Origin: Emmonsiellopsis sp. PD_33
Lineage: Eukaryota > Ascomycota > Eurotiomycetes > Onygenales > Ajellomycetaceae
Length of the DNA: 34,161 bases
Assembly: GCA_032988165.1 (NCBI GenBank)
Contig: JANTQF010000368.1
Coordinates: forward strand, 1 to 34,161
Direction: 5' to 3'
Part shown: piece by piece, positions 1 to 11,655 of the stretch
Layout: the number at the start of each line of letters is the position of its first letter
Numbering within the stretch: position 1 is the stretch's first letter
Program-made: the position numbers and the translations under genes
The notes under the pieces: model-generated
The model's database searches: none
What the model saw: only the letters and a program-made list of their open reading frames with translations
What the model was told of the DNA's origin: nothing

Positions 1-965
1 TAATAATACTACTGTGCTGACCATCAGCACTGAGGATTAGCTTGAGAGCATCTTTCTAAATGATCAGACTGAGACTCAAGGTAATGCTCTTCATCATGTA
101 GTTGATCTCTGCCCTTCTATTAAATATTACATTGGATTCAACTTGGATTATTTTCTTTTAGTCTTTTTTTGTTTTTTTTTTCCTTTTCTTTTCCATGTGG
201 AGTTTAACTTGTCCTTGAGAGAATCTAGTTATAGTTGACCTTTGAGACTATTTAGTTAACTAGAATGAGAGGGGTACATAGGATAGGGGGAAAAGAGGGG
301 GAAAAGAAAAGAGGTTATAAAAGATAGATAAATAACTGGTGTAAACAGTATGTATATATGTCTATCAGGCAGGCAGGCAGGCAGGCAGACATGATTGACA
401 ATGGAACAACAGGTATAAGCAGGAGTCATAGTTAACATCACACCAGGATGGTACTCTTCATCATCAGGGAAAGTGGATGGTAGAAGCTATCCAGGTCCTC
501 TACTTAGTACAGATGAGACAAAATGAAAGCTATGATATTTGGTGTATGTAATTGAAAAATGACATTGGTAGGACGAAGCATAACTACTGTGAGATTTACA
601 CCTGATAACGCCGAGATAACAGCCTCAACGCCGCTCGCTCCGATCCACCACGCTGCAACCTGTGGTTAAAAGTTCGCTTATTTGAATCTTCTTGATTTCT
701 TCTTTGTCTGGAAAATTAGATGAGTAGTTTTTGATCGTGGAGATATTTTTCTCTACTCGTACTATGTAATTACGTGGCTTGCGGCACTTTTTCAATCTCG
801 GATGATCTTTGTTCCGAGTCGTAACTATAAGTAGCAGGCAAACGCTCACCATTGAAGAATCAATGATCTCATTACTCACTCATGGATACTACGTACGTTT
901 TTCTCTAATACATACCCTAGCCACAATCAAGATCCTATAAAACCAAATAATACATTATATCCCGT
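1..965. other. AT-rich, CpG-free relic DNA downstream of the PKS gene
   Basis: No CG dinucleotide is seen from base 1 to about 573; normal CpG content returns near 574-610. The stretch carries T-rich runs (about 155-195) and a short AGGC microsatellite (366-388). It has no convincing gene. An 84-codon frame on the minus strand (625-879) starts where CpG returns, but I recognise nothing in it and see no supporting splice structure. The CpG loss matches that of the 8-kb relic to the right of the cluster, so this is probably the edge of another mutated repeat. The last 60 bases before the PKS stop codon would be its 3' UTR. Confidence 0.6.
366..388. repeat. AGGC tetranucleotide microsatellite
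   Basis: About five and a half uninterrupted copies of a four-base unit (AGGC on the plus strand). It lies in the CpG-free relic DNA and no gene is associated with it. Confidence 0.8.
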
Positions 966-2104
966 CTAAGCAAGCTCCGCATAAACACCCATCTCCAGCG
1001 CGTTCGTCAACGCCGCAAACCGCGTATCAGCCGGCGAGATAACCTGAGTAAACGTAGTCGCAGCGACGCCCCTGGCCCGATCAATCCACCAGAACAGATT
1101 CGGCCGGCCCGCCCACTGTAGCGATCCAGCAGAGCGCTTGCCAGGAATCGAGTCTAGATAGACGGGCCCGCCAAGCGCGATCTCAATGTTTGTGGCTTCC
1201 ATCGCTGCGGTCGAGAGGAGGGACGCGCGCAGCGGGCCGGAGAGCAGGGCTTGGAGCTCGGGCACGTCGGTCGTCTGGGGGCGGAAGATCTCCTCGATGC
1301 TGGAGCGGGTGAGGAGGGGCGCGCCGTCGGCGAGGACCATGGTTAAGAAGCGAGTCCAGTCGCGGGGGGTGGACCAGATGCCGTGGCCGGCGCAGTCGTG
1401 GAGCGCGGGGATGCGGGAGAGTGGCTCGCACGGTGCGAGGCTTTGGTCCTCTGTGCGTTGGTAGGTGGGCACGATGCGGCGGAGGAGCTCTGGGCGGTGT
1501 TCTGGGTGGAAGGTTGTTGAGTCCATCCCGAGAGGCTCCCAGATGTTGGCGCGCAGGAAGTCCTCGAGGGTGGTGTTGTTGATGCGTGCGACGAGCTCGC
1601 CGGCCCAGTCCATGCCGGAGCCGTACATCCAGCCCTCGCCGGGCTCGAAAAGGAGCGGATAGGTCTTCATGGCCTCCTGTGGGGGGTTAGGGTTAACTCG
1701 ATCAGACTGGTGAGATTGAGAAGGGAGCCTTACAAAGTCACTGTCGAATGTCTTGATTGTGATGCCGTGCTGTCGCGCCCATCGGGGCAGCCCGGGGCTT
1801 TCGTCGTAACCACAGCCGCTTTGATGGCTCATCAGCAGGCGCAGGGTGATGGGCTTGGTGCGCGGTTTGGTCCGACATTTCCCATCGGCGTCAACACCGT
1901 CGAGGACAGGTAGGGAGCATAAGTCTGGCAGGATGGACGCCACGTCGTCGTCGAGGGAGATCTGGCCGCGCTCGACGCAGATCATGACGCCTACCGTGGT
2001 GATGAGCTTGGATAGGGATGCCAGGCAGTAGACCGAATCGAAGTCGGCGTTGTCGCTGGATCCTGGCGCCATCGTGCCTTCGGAGAGGCTGTAGAGTAAC
2101 TCGC
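966..2104 (-). other. C-terminal LovD-like transesterase domain of the PKS (exons 12-13)
   Basis: The domain is joined to the PKS by the intron at 2105-2157 (GTATGT donor, CACAG acceptor), which keeps the reading frame from the post-ACP linker into the hydrolase fold. It carries the serine nucleophile motif SLSK, the tyrosine motif YGS after FEPGEGWMYG, and a C-terminal GGPVYLDS/WWIDR segment. These match the stand-alone acyltransferase LovD and class C beta-lactamase-like esterases. In LovD the family role is moving an acyl chain from a carrier to an alcohol. Here it most likely releases the finished polyketide from the adjacent ACP, by transfer to a hydroxyl acceptor or by hydrolysis. No separate start codon or promoter is suggested between ACP and this domain. 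Confidence 0.85.
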
Positions 2105-5100
2105 CTGTGGATGGTTAGTAGGGTTGACTTGAGCGTGATATAGAAGGAGATACATACCCTTGCGGCCGACAACAGTGCTCACGTATGAGTGCATGACGGG
2201 CTTGGGATCGGCAATGGCTGCTCGAACTGCCTGCCCGAACTTGTCCATCTTCATCTTTGAACCGTTGCTGACGACGACATCTGTATGAGTATGGCCATTG
2301 GGCGCACTATCAACACCGTTGGCACCATCATGACTGGAACCATTGACCGCAGCATAACCGTTCACCCCATTAGGCTTCTCCTGATCCGTGCCATTCGCGG
2401 CCAACAACGCCTTTTTCTTGAGAAGCGTCTCATACGCGGTCCCAGCAAGACTCTTCGGAGTGCAAGCTGGCGCAAGCAGCTGCAAGAAGGATATACCGAC
2501 CCCAAATCTCTGACTCAACCAGTGAATCAGCTCACTGCCGGACATACTATCAAAGCCAAGGTGCGAGAACGGCCGGCTGATGTCGACATCCTCGGGAGGA
2601 ATGAACAGCAGCTTGGCCAGGCGCCGCCCAATCGCCTCCGCAAGGACAATAATCGCCTTGTCCCGGTCATCAGGGAGCTCGGCGATGAGCTGGTCATCAC
2701 CGCTGCCGTCGGCAGCTGCATCGCCATGCCCGGCGCCTCCCGCGGCAGCCTTGCGCGACTCGAGTGTCGTGACGAGCAGTGCCGAGCGCCGGTCCTGCTC
2801 GATACGACTCACCTGGACCATGCTGAGGTCGTGCTTTGCGTACTCCACGCCCGTGAGGATATGTCCCTGCGTCAACGGGTCGAACTGCTTGGACTCTGGT
2901 TGTGCATGCGATGTGAAGCGCTCAAAATGCCGAATGAACTCGGACTCCTCGGCCTCGATCAGGCCGGATCGCAGCAGGTTCTCCGCGTACTCGGGCTTGT
3001 CGTTCAGGGTCCCGACGCCCTTGATCGGGCCCAGCGAGACCGTCACGGCGGGTAGTCCGTGGCGGATGCGCTGGCGCACGAGGTTGTCGAGGACTGTGTT
3101 CGCCGCCGCGTAGTTGGCCTGCGAGATGTGCCCGACATATGTGACGGCCGAGCTGGTCATGAAAAAGAAGTCGAGGGCAGCGTGAGCCTGGATCGTGGCA
3201 CGGTGGAGGTTCAGGGCTCCGTAGACCTTGGGGCGCACAGCGATGTTGAACTGGTCCAGGGTCATGGTGTCGAAGAAGGCGTCTTGCAGGACCATTGCGG
3301 CGTGGACGACGCCCTTCAGGGGGCCCATGGAGATGGCTTGTGCGACGGCGCGCTCGACGTCTTCTATCTTCGAGGCGTCGCCTTGGATCGTCACGATGTT
3401 GACCCCGTTGCTGCGTGCGCGCTTGCAGAACGAGGCAATCTCGCGCTTCGTCTCGGGCGACCGGCCCAGGAAGACGAGGTTCCTGGCGCCACGCTCGATG
3501 AGCGAGTCGGCCATGCTGTGGCCCAGCCCTCCGTGGCACCCGACTAGCAGGTAGCTGGCCTGGTTGTCGATGCCGCGTGGTTGGCGAGCGCCCTTGATGG
3601 TGATTTTGTTGTCGGAGGGCCCGTACGTCAAGACGACCTTGCCGATGTGCTGGCCCTGGCCGAAGTAGCGGAGGGCGCTCTCCATCTCGGTGATGTGGAA
3701 GGTCTTGTCCAGTCTGATGGGCGTGATGCGGCCCTGCTCTAGGAGGCGCATCGCATCGGACAAGAGTCTATATAGTATGTTAGCCATGATGACATCCAAA
3801 ATGACATCCAACGGTCTGTAAATCTGGCATACCTCTGTGCAATCCGTGGCTTCTCCTCAAGAACCAAGTTCAGGTCGAACGAGAAGAAGCTGATGCTCCG
3901 GTCGAAGACGTGCAGCCCCATCGAGCCCTTATCCAGGACATTTCCTCTGCCAACATCAACAAACCGCCCACAAGGCGCCAGACACTTGAGCGTCTCATGG
4001 AACCCAGGCCCGGAAATTGTCGAGAGAGCAACATCCACTCCCCGGCCCTTGGTCTGCTTCAGCAGCGCATCCTTATACTGCAGCGAGCGCGACCAGAAGA
4101 TGCGCTCCTCCGGGATGCCACACTCTGTGATCAAGTAGTCTTTCTTCTGCTGTGTCCCAACTGTCGCGTAGATCTCTGCGCCGACATGCTTCGCGTACTG
4201 GATAGCCGCCAGACCCAGACCACCCGTAGCTGCCTGGATGAGCACGCTCTCGCCGGTTTCCAGCCGCGCCAGGTAATCCAGGGCATAGATGGCCGTGCCA
4301 TGCGCGATGCCGACCGTGGCCATCTCAACGAGGTCCGCGTCGTCAGCCAGCTTCAGGCACTTCTGCGCCGGGCTGCGCAGGAATGTATCGTAGTGGCCTC
4401 GTTCCAGACAGATGACCTTGTCGCCGGGCTGGAGATGCGAGACGCTGCGTCCAACCCGCGCAACATACCCGGTACTCTCGTTGCTGGACTTGACGCTCTC
4501 GAAGTTGCCCATTGCAATCACGTAGTCCTGTTCCAATCAGTGATTCATCGCCTCAATAATAACGCAATAAAAGTGACGTACCTTCATATTCAATCCGACA
4601 GCCTGGACTCTAATCTCAACCTCATCATCCCCCAACGCCATATCACACGTTGGTCTCTCGCGGAAATACACCGTATCCAGCAGCCCCGGCGTCCCCATCG
4701 CAAGCTGCACATTCCCCTCGGCCGGGAACTCCTGGTCCGCACGCCCATCACTGCCCGTGTCGAGTGTGAATTCCGAGTTCAGCGCCATATCCGGCGCAAC
4801 GCGACAGATGTGCAGGACCCCGTCCTTGAGCATAAAGTCCGTCTCGCAGTTGGCGCGCGTGGTGGCCGCCGCGACGGCGACACTGGCGTCGGTGATTGTC
4901 CGTGCAACGGCGGGAAGGTGGCTGGCGTGGCTGGCGTTTGTGCAGTCGAGGTCCAGTGCCGCGAAGCGCAGGTTACGTGCTGAGTGCTCGTTCATCAGCA
5001 CGGTGTTGAGGCCGTGGGCGAGAGCTAGGGATGGCGAGCGGCCCGAGAGGAGGTCGCCGCCTGTGACCCAGAGGATGCTGGAGGCGGAGTTGACGAGGCG

Positions 5101-8100
5101 CTTCAGGCCGGCGAATTGCTCGGGGGTCATGTCTGCTAGGATGGCGGTTTGGACTTCCTCGAGGACGAGGTAGGCCGTGTTCTTTGCGGTGATGGTGTCT
5201 TCGGGCTCTGGGAGAGAGGAGAGGGTGGAGTGGCTGATATCGCTGGCTGTGAGCCTGCCCTGGCCCAGGAATTCCCGTTCGATGGCTTGGGCGAGGGTGT
5301 CCTGAGGGGATGAATGGACCTGCATCGCTGGTCAGAACAGTTTTGAAGGGTGACTGTGAGATACTACTTACAATAACAAGATGGTCTACGTCCTGCTCCA
5401 GCGGCTGCGCAGGCGTGCTGGCCACCATCACGCTCTCCAGGGCCAACGGCTCGGGGAAATCAGTCAGGACCATATCCAGGCCGTTGAAGCCCGACACTTC
5501 GAGCTGCTTCTCCCACGACTCCAGGCTCCGGAAGGGCCCCAATGGACGCTCCGCATCCACATCGTCCAGACACTCCCAGAAACTCGGCAGCGTGCCAAAC
5601 GCAAACTGAACCGGCGTGAGACTCTCGGTCTTGGTGATCTCCAGCATGACCAGCCTCCCGCCGGGCTTCAGCAGCTTGCTGCAGTTCCGCAGCAGCCGGT
5701 CCGTGTTCCCGGGGGCGTGCATCACGTTCGACGCCAGGATGAGGTCGTAGGCCCCAAGCTCGAAGCCCTGCGATGCTGGATCCGCAGACACATCGAAGGT
5801 CTGGTAGATCATGGGCGGGTACGCGTTGAACAGCTCCTCGGCCTTCTCGAAGAACGCCGGCGAGATGTCGGTAAAGGTATAGTCGCGGTAGCGTTTCGCA
5901 TGGTGGTGATGGGGGCCGGCGATGTCGCGGTCGTATGCATTCAGCGCGTCCAGCGCAACGCTCGTGCAGCTCCCTGTGCCGGCGCCGACCTCGAGCACGC
6001 GCATCGTGGGGTTCTTGTGTGCCATGATATCGATCACAGAGGCGAGGTTCTTGCGCGCGGCGTCGTGGATCGACCCGTCTGCGTATACGCGCGCCAGGAT
6101 CTCCGCCTGCACGGCGAGATCGATGCCCGACACTTTGCCGGCCATGATCTCGACCATGTTCTTGTACACAATCGCGTTGAACTCGAGCTGGGGGAAGTCC
6201 TCTGGCAGCTCGGCGAGCAGCTGGCTGATCCGCTGCTCTCGCTGCTCCGGACTGAGCCTCGTGGCGTCCGGCTCGCAGAGCACCATGCGCCCAGCAGCGG
6301 CTTCATTCCTGACATGGCACAGCCAGTCGTAGAACCCATGCGTCCACTTCAGCGTCGGGTCAGTCGGTAGATCCTCCCGGCGGACCATATCCAGCGCGCC
6401 GCAGACATACAGCACGGTCACCGTCTCCAACCGCGTGCGGATATGATGCACTTCATCCAGATAGGCCTTGCCATCCGCAGCCTGGAAGTCGCTGTGGTAC
6501 AATCGATGCGCGCCGTCCGTGTCCAGGAAGTCGATATCCGGCTTCCAGTGCATGCGGTAGTACGGCTCACGCCCGGCAGTGTCCTGGCTCATCTTCTGCT
6601 GACTCCCCTGGTTCTCGAACTGGCGCCATTTCACGTTCCTGGCAGAGATAATCTCGAACCCGTTCTCCGTCGTCAACGCAGAGTGCGAGCCTCCGCTGCG
6701 CGCCCCTTCCGTCCAGGCCACACTGTCAATCAGCCCTGGCTCGTTCTTGGCCCACGCTGCCGGACTGATGGTCATTTCATCAATGAAGACTGGGATCTGC
6801 GTAGCCTCCTCGCGGTCCGCACGGCTCGTGTACACGGACGCCACGCGGCCCTGCAGCACCGCATCGATGGTCAGCGGGTGGATGGCATACCGGGACTCAC
6901 TGGAAGTGGTGGCATGCCGCTCCGCAGTCTGCAGGATATGGGCCCTTGCACGAGCGCGCGACGCACTGGGCAGGACCTGGATCTCGTCGATGACGCGGAA
7001 GAGCGGCCCGAAGTCGAACCCGCGGTATCTGAGGCGCTCGTACCACGCGTCCTTGGAAAAGGTCTGCTCGAAGACAGGCTCTTCGGTCTCGTCGTTGAAG
7101 GCGGTTTTGGGTGTTCGTTTGCCGTGCGTGGACTCGATCGAGACGATGCCCTGCGCGTGCTCGATCCAGCGGCCGTCGGCCACAGAGCAGATCTTGAATT
7201 CAAGCCGGTTGGCTGCCGCGGAGGCTTCGGTGGGCCGCAGGTTGATCATGATGTCGGCGGTGCCACTGGCTGGGAGGACGAGGGCGGCTTTGATAGTGAC
7301 TGTTTGGAGGTGGAATTTGGCCTCTTCGAAGGAGAAGGGGGGTCCGCCTAAGGCTGTGTCTTCGGCGAACTGGGCGGCGGCTTCGACGGCCATGGCGAGG
7401 TAGGCTGCGCCGGGGACGATGATGGCGCTTCCGATCTACAGTTTTTAAGTATGTGTTCTCAGTATTGTTTTAGGGCTTCTAGGGAGAGGGGGAGGGGGAG
7501 GGACGCACCACATGGTCTTTGATCCACGGTACATCATCGAGACGCAGGTAGTTCCTCCAGACAGGCTCCATGCGGTTTCCACCGGGCAGACGACTGCCGA
7601 TGAGATCGTGACGAGGGTGCGTTGCGAACTTGTAGTCGTGCGTGGCCCGATTTACGATCAGAGGGTGCTTTGTCTCGTGGTTCCAGGGGTATTTGGGCAG
7701 GTCGATGAGGACCTTCGATGGCCGGTACTCCAGATGTCCGTTGACATGCAGCATGTTGACTGGGAAGCCCTTGATGAACAGGCTAGTTGCCAGACGCAGC
7801 ATGTCCTCTTCGGCGTCGTGGCCTCGCTCGAGGGTCTGCTCGTAGGTCACTTTGGCCGCGGTGCCCAGCGACGCATTCCAGATGTCCTGCACTTCTTGCG
7901 AGGCGATGATCTGCTTGATGGGGCCTTTGAGGGCGCTGTGTGGCTGTTCACAGTTAGCATCAACATATCAACATATCAACATATCAACATATATCAACAT
8001 ATATCAAGGGAGGCATACGCCGATTTCAATCACGCAGTCGACATGGCGGTCCTCTGGGCCGAATTTCAGCCCTAGCAGCTCTTTCATCGCAGGGTCAAAC

Positions 8101-10840
8101 AACACCGGGCTCTCCAGGTTCGTCTGCCAGTATGTCCCATTGACATCGCCCGGCTGGAGATGCTCCAGAGTCACCGAAGAAACCATAACAGGTCTCTCGC
8201 CATCCACGGCTGGAGCAAGAGCACGCACGGCACCACCCTCATTGCCCGCCTCCAGAATAGCTTCGCTATACGCAGACCCAACCTCCTTCATACTCGGCGA
8301 GTGATACGCCTTCCCGCCAGTCGGCAGCTTCTTGCACAACACCCCCTGCTCCTTCAAGACCCCATGCAGCAGCTCAATGCGTTCCGTCTTGCCACTCAGC
8401 GTGACGCTCTGTGGCGAGTTCACGCACGCAACAACCACATCGGCGGCTGGGATTTCGTTGCTCACCAGGAACGCCTCGGCTTCCTGTGCACCCATAGCAA
8501 CAGCCATCATTGCTCCGGGTGCCTGCGTGAGCGTGGCATGGACACCGCGGAGGTACGCCGCGACGATGGCCTCCTCGGCCGTGATGAGCTGCGCTGCGTA
8601 CGCAGCCGCCAGCTCGCCGGACGAATGCCCGATCGTGGCCTGCGGCTTCACTCCCCATTCTTGCAGGAGGTCGACGAGGGCGATCTGGATTGCGGTGCAG
8701 ATGGGCTGTGAGAAGGAGACTTGGCTGATTTTGCTTGTTTCGGCGGGCTCGATGAGGATTTCTGTCCACAACATACCATGTTAGAGTACATTCAACTTGA
8801 CAGCAGGTTAGGTACGTACGTTCGAGGGTCCAGTCTGGACGCTGCTTGAGCTGGGATAGTGCCAGGTTCAGCTTCTTGAACGTCCGCTGCACGGCCGGAT
8901 AGCAGTCCAGCAGCTGGCGGCCCATCTCAGCCCATTGCGCGCCCTGGCCGGTAAACGCAAAAGCAACGACCGGGACGCTGTTGTTCGTACGCCCAGTCAT
9001 AGGCTCTCCGATTGTCAGGCTTCCCGAGCTCCCTCGATCAATGGGAATTACACCGCGGTAGTGGAATCGTGTGCGACGGGCTATCATAGTATGCAGCAAC
9101 TCGTGGAAATCATACGCCTGGCTGTCCACGACGTCCGTCAGGTTCTTCAGACTCTCACGCATAGAGTACTCGTCATGTCCTGTGACGGGCAGCAGGAACC
9201 GGTTCTGGAGGATTGTGCTGTCCGCATCTACAGTTGAGCCCTGCCTACATGGATTCTCCATCCCAATGCTGCGGAAATACTGATCGACTCCGTCAATCAC
9301 AACGTGGCCGTTCGCTCCACCGTATCCAGACGAGTTCACAGACGCTCGCTTTGCCTTGTCCTTCGGCCACGGCGTGTTCTGGGTGAGTACGGCCAACGCA
9401 CCACCCCTGAGATCCACTGCATGCACGTCAGCACCGAATCCTATATGCTGCAGCTGCACCATCAGTATATAAGAACTCACACGCAGGATTCAACTTGGTA
9501 ACCCCAATCGTCCCCGGGATAACCCCATTCTCAATCGCCAGCGCCACCTTCATAATACTGGTGATGGCCGAGCAGGCCTCGCCGTGCCCAACCTGCGGCT
9601 TCGTCGACCCGATATACAGCGGCTCGAACCACTCGCGGTGGCCCCCAAACACATTGCCTATCGCCGTTGTCTCGATTGGATCGCCCGCAGGCGTCCCGGT
9701 GCCGTGGCACTCGACGTAGCCCACGGCATTGTAGTCCAGAGGCCCGGAGTGCTCGTAGGCCGTTCGGATTGCGAGTTCTTGTGCCTGTGCGCTGGGGAGC
9801 GTTATACCGTTGTTTTTGCCGTTTCTGTATTGTCAGCTCACGCCCAGAAGAATATATATATATATATATATATATAGAGGGAAACTCACGCAGTCAAGGA
9901 CGACCCCCGGATGACAGCACGGATGGGATCGCCGTCGCGAATGGCGTCTGATACGCGCTTCAGGTACAGCACGTTGATTGCCTCGCCGCGCGAGTAGCCG
10001 TCCGCAGAGGCGTCGAAGGCGTGGCACTGCGCGCTGGGCGACAGAGCCCCGATCTGCCCGATGGCGAAGTGGTATTCGAGCGTGAGGATCAGGTTCACGC
10101 CGCCGACGAAGGCCGCGGGGATCTCGCCGTTGCGCAGGGCCTGCACGGCGAAGTGTAGAGCGTATAGCGTTGATGAGCATGCTGTGTCCATGGTCACACT
10201 GTCGAACAGACTTGTCAGCAGGTGTATCTAGGTAGGCTGGCAGTATACCAGGGGAGCGACAAACCTTGGTCCTTGAAGGTTATACATATAGCTCACACGG
10301 TTACTGATCGTGGTCCTTCCCATGCCCAACACAGCCATGCCCTCAATACGCTCTGGCTCCTTGAACGCAAGCGTCTCATAATCACTAGCAAAACTCCCAA
10401 CATACACACCCGTCTTAGAGCCAGAGACATCCTCCAGGGTAATGCCTCCAGACTCCATACACTCAAAGCAGCATTCCAGCAGCCCGCGCTGCTGGGGGTC
10501 AAGGAACTGGGCGTCCGTGGGATTGACGTTGAAAAAGCCGGCGTCAAAATCATCCAGGTCATTGGAGATGCAGTAGCCTTCCTCGTACCGGATGTTTCCC
10601 GGCCGCCCTTTCTGCGGGTTGTAGAAGGCCTTAGGGTTGAAGCGGCTCTCGGGGAAGGGAGCACGCGTGAGTTTCTGGCTCATCAGCAAGTCCCAGAAGG
10701 ATTGGGCGTCTTGCACGTCTCCGGGGAGGCGGCATGCTAGGGCTTGTTAGAACGGGGAGCTGGATAGATGGGATGGGATGGGATGGGATGGACTTGCCCA
10801 TGCCCACGATGGCAATGCCGTCGTCATGAATGTCACTCAT
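966..10840 (-). CDS. Highly reducing polyketide synthase with C-terminal LovD-like transesterase (3043 aa)
   Basis: Iterative type I PKS. My exon model (high to low coordinate): 10840-10798, 10736-10265, 10198-9890, 9824-9481, 9416-8820, 8761-8019, 7943-7509, 7435-5372, 5319-4582, 4527-3833, 3767-2158, 2104-1734, 1676-966; total 9132 nt in frame. KS about 8-430 (DTACSS, Cys179; ECHGTGT; VGH). AT about 530-840 (FTGQGAQW; GHSSGE, Ser635). DH from about 970 (WIKDHV, His980; HPLTIDAVLQ). CMeT with VLEVGAGTG near 1450. ER about 1800-2140 (ATGGLGLAAIQYA). KR about 2230-2400 (GCHGGLG; SQANYAAAN). ACP near 2554 (GFDSMSG). Then an NG-rich linker and a class C beta-lactamase-fold transesterase: SLSK (Ser2713/Lys2716), MYGSG (Tyr2825), GGPVYLDS and WWIDR. 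All catalytic motifs appear intact. The start ATG at 10840 gives MSDIHDDGIAIVGM; the codon at 10879 is TTG. Product unknown. Confidence 0.93.
1677..1733 (-). other. 57-nt in-frame intron in the transesterase domain
   Basis: Donor GTAAGG follows FDSDF, acceptor CCACAG precedes EAMKTYPLLF. The intron is 57 nt, a multiple of three, and has no stop codon, so retention would insert 19 residues rich in Ser, Pro, Asn and Gln just before the FEPGEGWMYG block. LovD-like proteins run straight through this point, so splicing is the likely main form. Confidence 0.75.
7957..8007. repeat. ATCAACAT-type tandem repeat in PKS intron 6
   Basis: Six imperfect copies of an 8-10 base unit (ATCAACAT / ATATCAACAT) fill most of the intron between the AT exon and the DH exon (intron 7944-8018). 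The repeat is non-coding and lies between a GTATGC donor and an ACAG acceptor. Confidence 0.85.
9852..9876. repeat. TA dinucleotide microsatellite in PKS intron 3
   Basis: About 12 TA units lie inside the intron 9825-9889, which separates two KS exons. Length variation here would not affect the coding frame. Confidence 0.9.
10737..10797 (-). other. GC-AG intron 1 of the PKS, with a GGATG repeat
   Basis: The only join that preserves the KS opening IAIVGMACRLPG uses a GCAAGT donor and a CCCTAG acceptor. A GT two bases downstream in the donor would shift the frame. GC-AG introns are a known minor class. The intron also carries about five copies of GATGG (10767-10792). Confidence 0.8.
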
Positions 10841-11066
10841 CTTCTTCAGGTAATGTTCAATATTGTGGTTCTCTGTCAAGTGCTTGCATGGGAGGGTAGA
10901 CAGTAGCTGACAAGTAGGTTTATATACTAAACACCCACACCCAGTTGCTATAGATGGTCTCTTCCCCCACGGAGCAAAGCCCCTGGAAGGAATTGAAGCG
11001 TATCCTGTTAGTGCTCACCCATCTAGAACCTCTGGAATGATGTTTTTTTGCAAACAACCCGGGTTC

Positions 11067-11132
11067 CAATGCATGTCGTATCTCGCAGACAGGGTGTCTC
11101 AATGCATGTCATATCTCGCAGACAGGGTGTCT
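11067..11132. repeat. 33-bp tandem duplication with AGACA-N3-TGTCT dyads
   Basis: Two abutting 33-bp copies (11067-11099 and 11100-11132) differ at one base (GTCGTA versus GTCATA). Each contains the palindrome ATGCAT and the inverted repeat AGACAGGGTGTCT. It lies about 230 bp upstream of the PKS start codon and could be a duplicated regulator-binding site. Confidence 0.85.
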
Positions 11133-11325
11133 CATTCAGCTCCAACTCTGGAGCGGTCTTTTGACTCCAGGGATGTCTTCGATATCAGGGGGCCAAACCA
11201 ACACTCACGGGCCATGACTACGGACTCCTGTTGGCCAAGCGACATTCAGCTCGCAACCTTGGAAGGAGTGAGACCTGGTCCGAAGGAGGAGAATGCTGGC
11301 AGACATCCTATATATATTAAATGGG

Positions 11326-11341
11326 GGGCGGTCCGGAGACT
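11326..11341 (-). promoter_or_regulatory. Candidate cluster regulator site, copy 1
   Basis: On the minus strand this reads AGTCTCCGGACCGCCC. It matches 15 of 16 bases with 14585-14600 in the MFS promoter. The core TCCGGA contains the CCGG/CGG triplets typical of fungal Zn2Cys6 regulator sites. Function is inferred only from the match and its location. Confidence 0.5.
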
Positions 11342-11637
11342 TTTGTCAACCTATGTATGTACATACATACCACCCCCACTTGGTAATTGGGGCCGTATTG
11401 ATGAGTATCAAACGTTGTGCATGGCTTTTGCTCTGGATCCGACTTGCAAATCGAAGCATGTCATATACCAGGAGTGCGAGGCTGGTGATCTCCACTCATC
11501 GAGCGCGACAGGGTTTGCCTGCACGCCAACCCTGCTTGCAATCCATTGATTCGACGATTCGACGGGAAGCCCCGAATCTTGCAGAAATGGTTCCCTCGAG
11601 TCAGCACTAGAAGGTCTCTCGATGCGGGTGGCTGGCC

Positions 11638-11655
11638 TCGAACTTCGAAGTTCGA
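11638..11655. promoter_or_regulatory. 18-bp perfect palindrome, heat-shock-element-like
   Basis: TCGAACTTCGAAGTTCGA is a perfect palindrome and contains alternating TTC/GAA blocks like a heat-shock-factor element. It lies about 350 bp upstream of the BTA1-like start codon. Binding is not shown by the sequence. Confidence 0.45.

Noticed and set aside
256..441. 61-codon minus-strand frame in the left relic
   Set aside because: Low-complexity Ser/Pro/Leu translation of repeat-rich, CpG-free DNA.
2285..3554. Long open frames on the plus strand opposite the PKS KR/ACP region
   Set aside because: Mirror frames of GC-rich coding DNA. The minus strand carries clear KR and ACP motifs and closed exon phases.
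9417..9480. Shorter intron in the PKS ending at the ATATAG acceptor (about 9438)
   Set aside because: It would create TGA at the junction. Using the CATGCAG acceptor keeps frame and gives LNPALDLRGGALAVLTQNTPWP-type spacing, as in KS domains, with a GCTGAC branch point.
10841..10879. N-terminal extension of the PKS to 10879
   Set aside because: The upstream codon is TTG, not ATG; the ATG at 10840 fits PKS N-termini.
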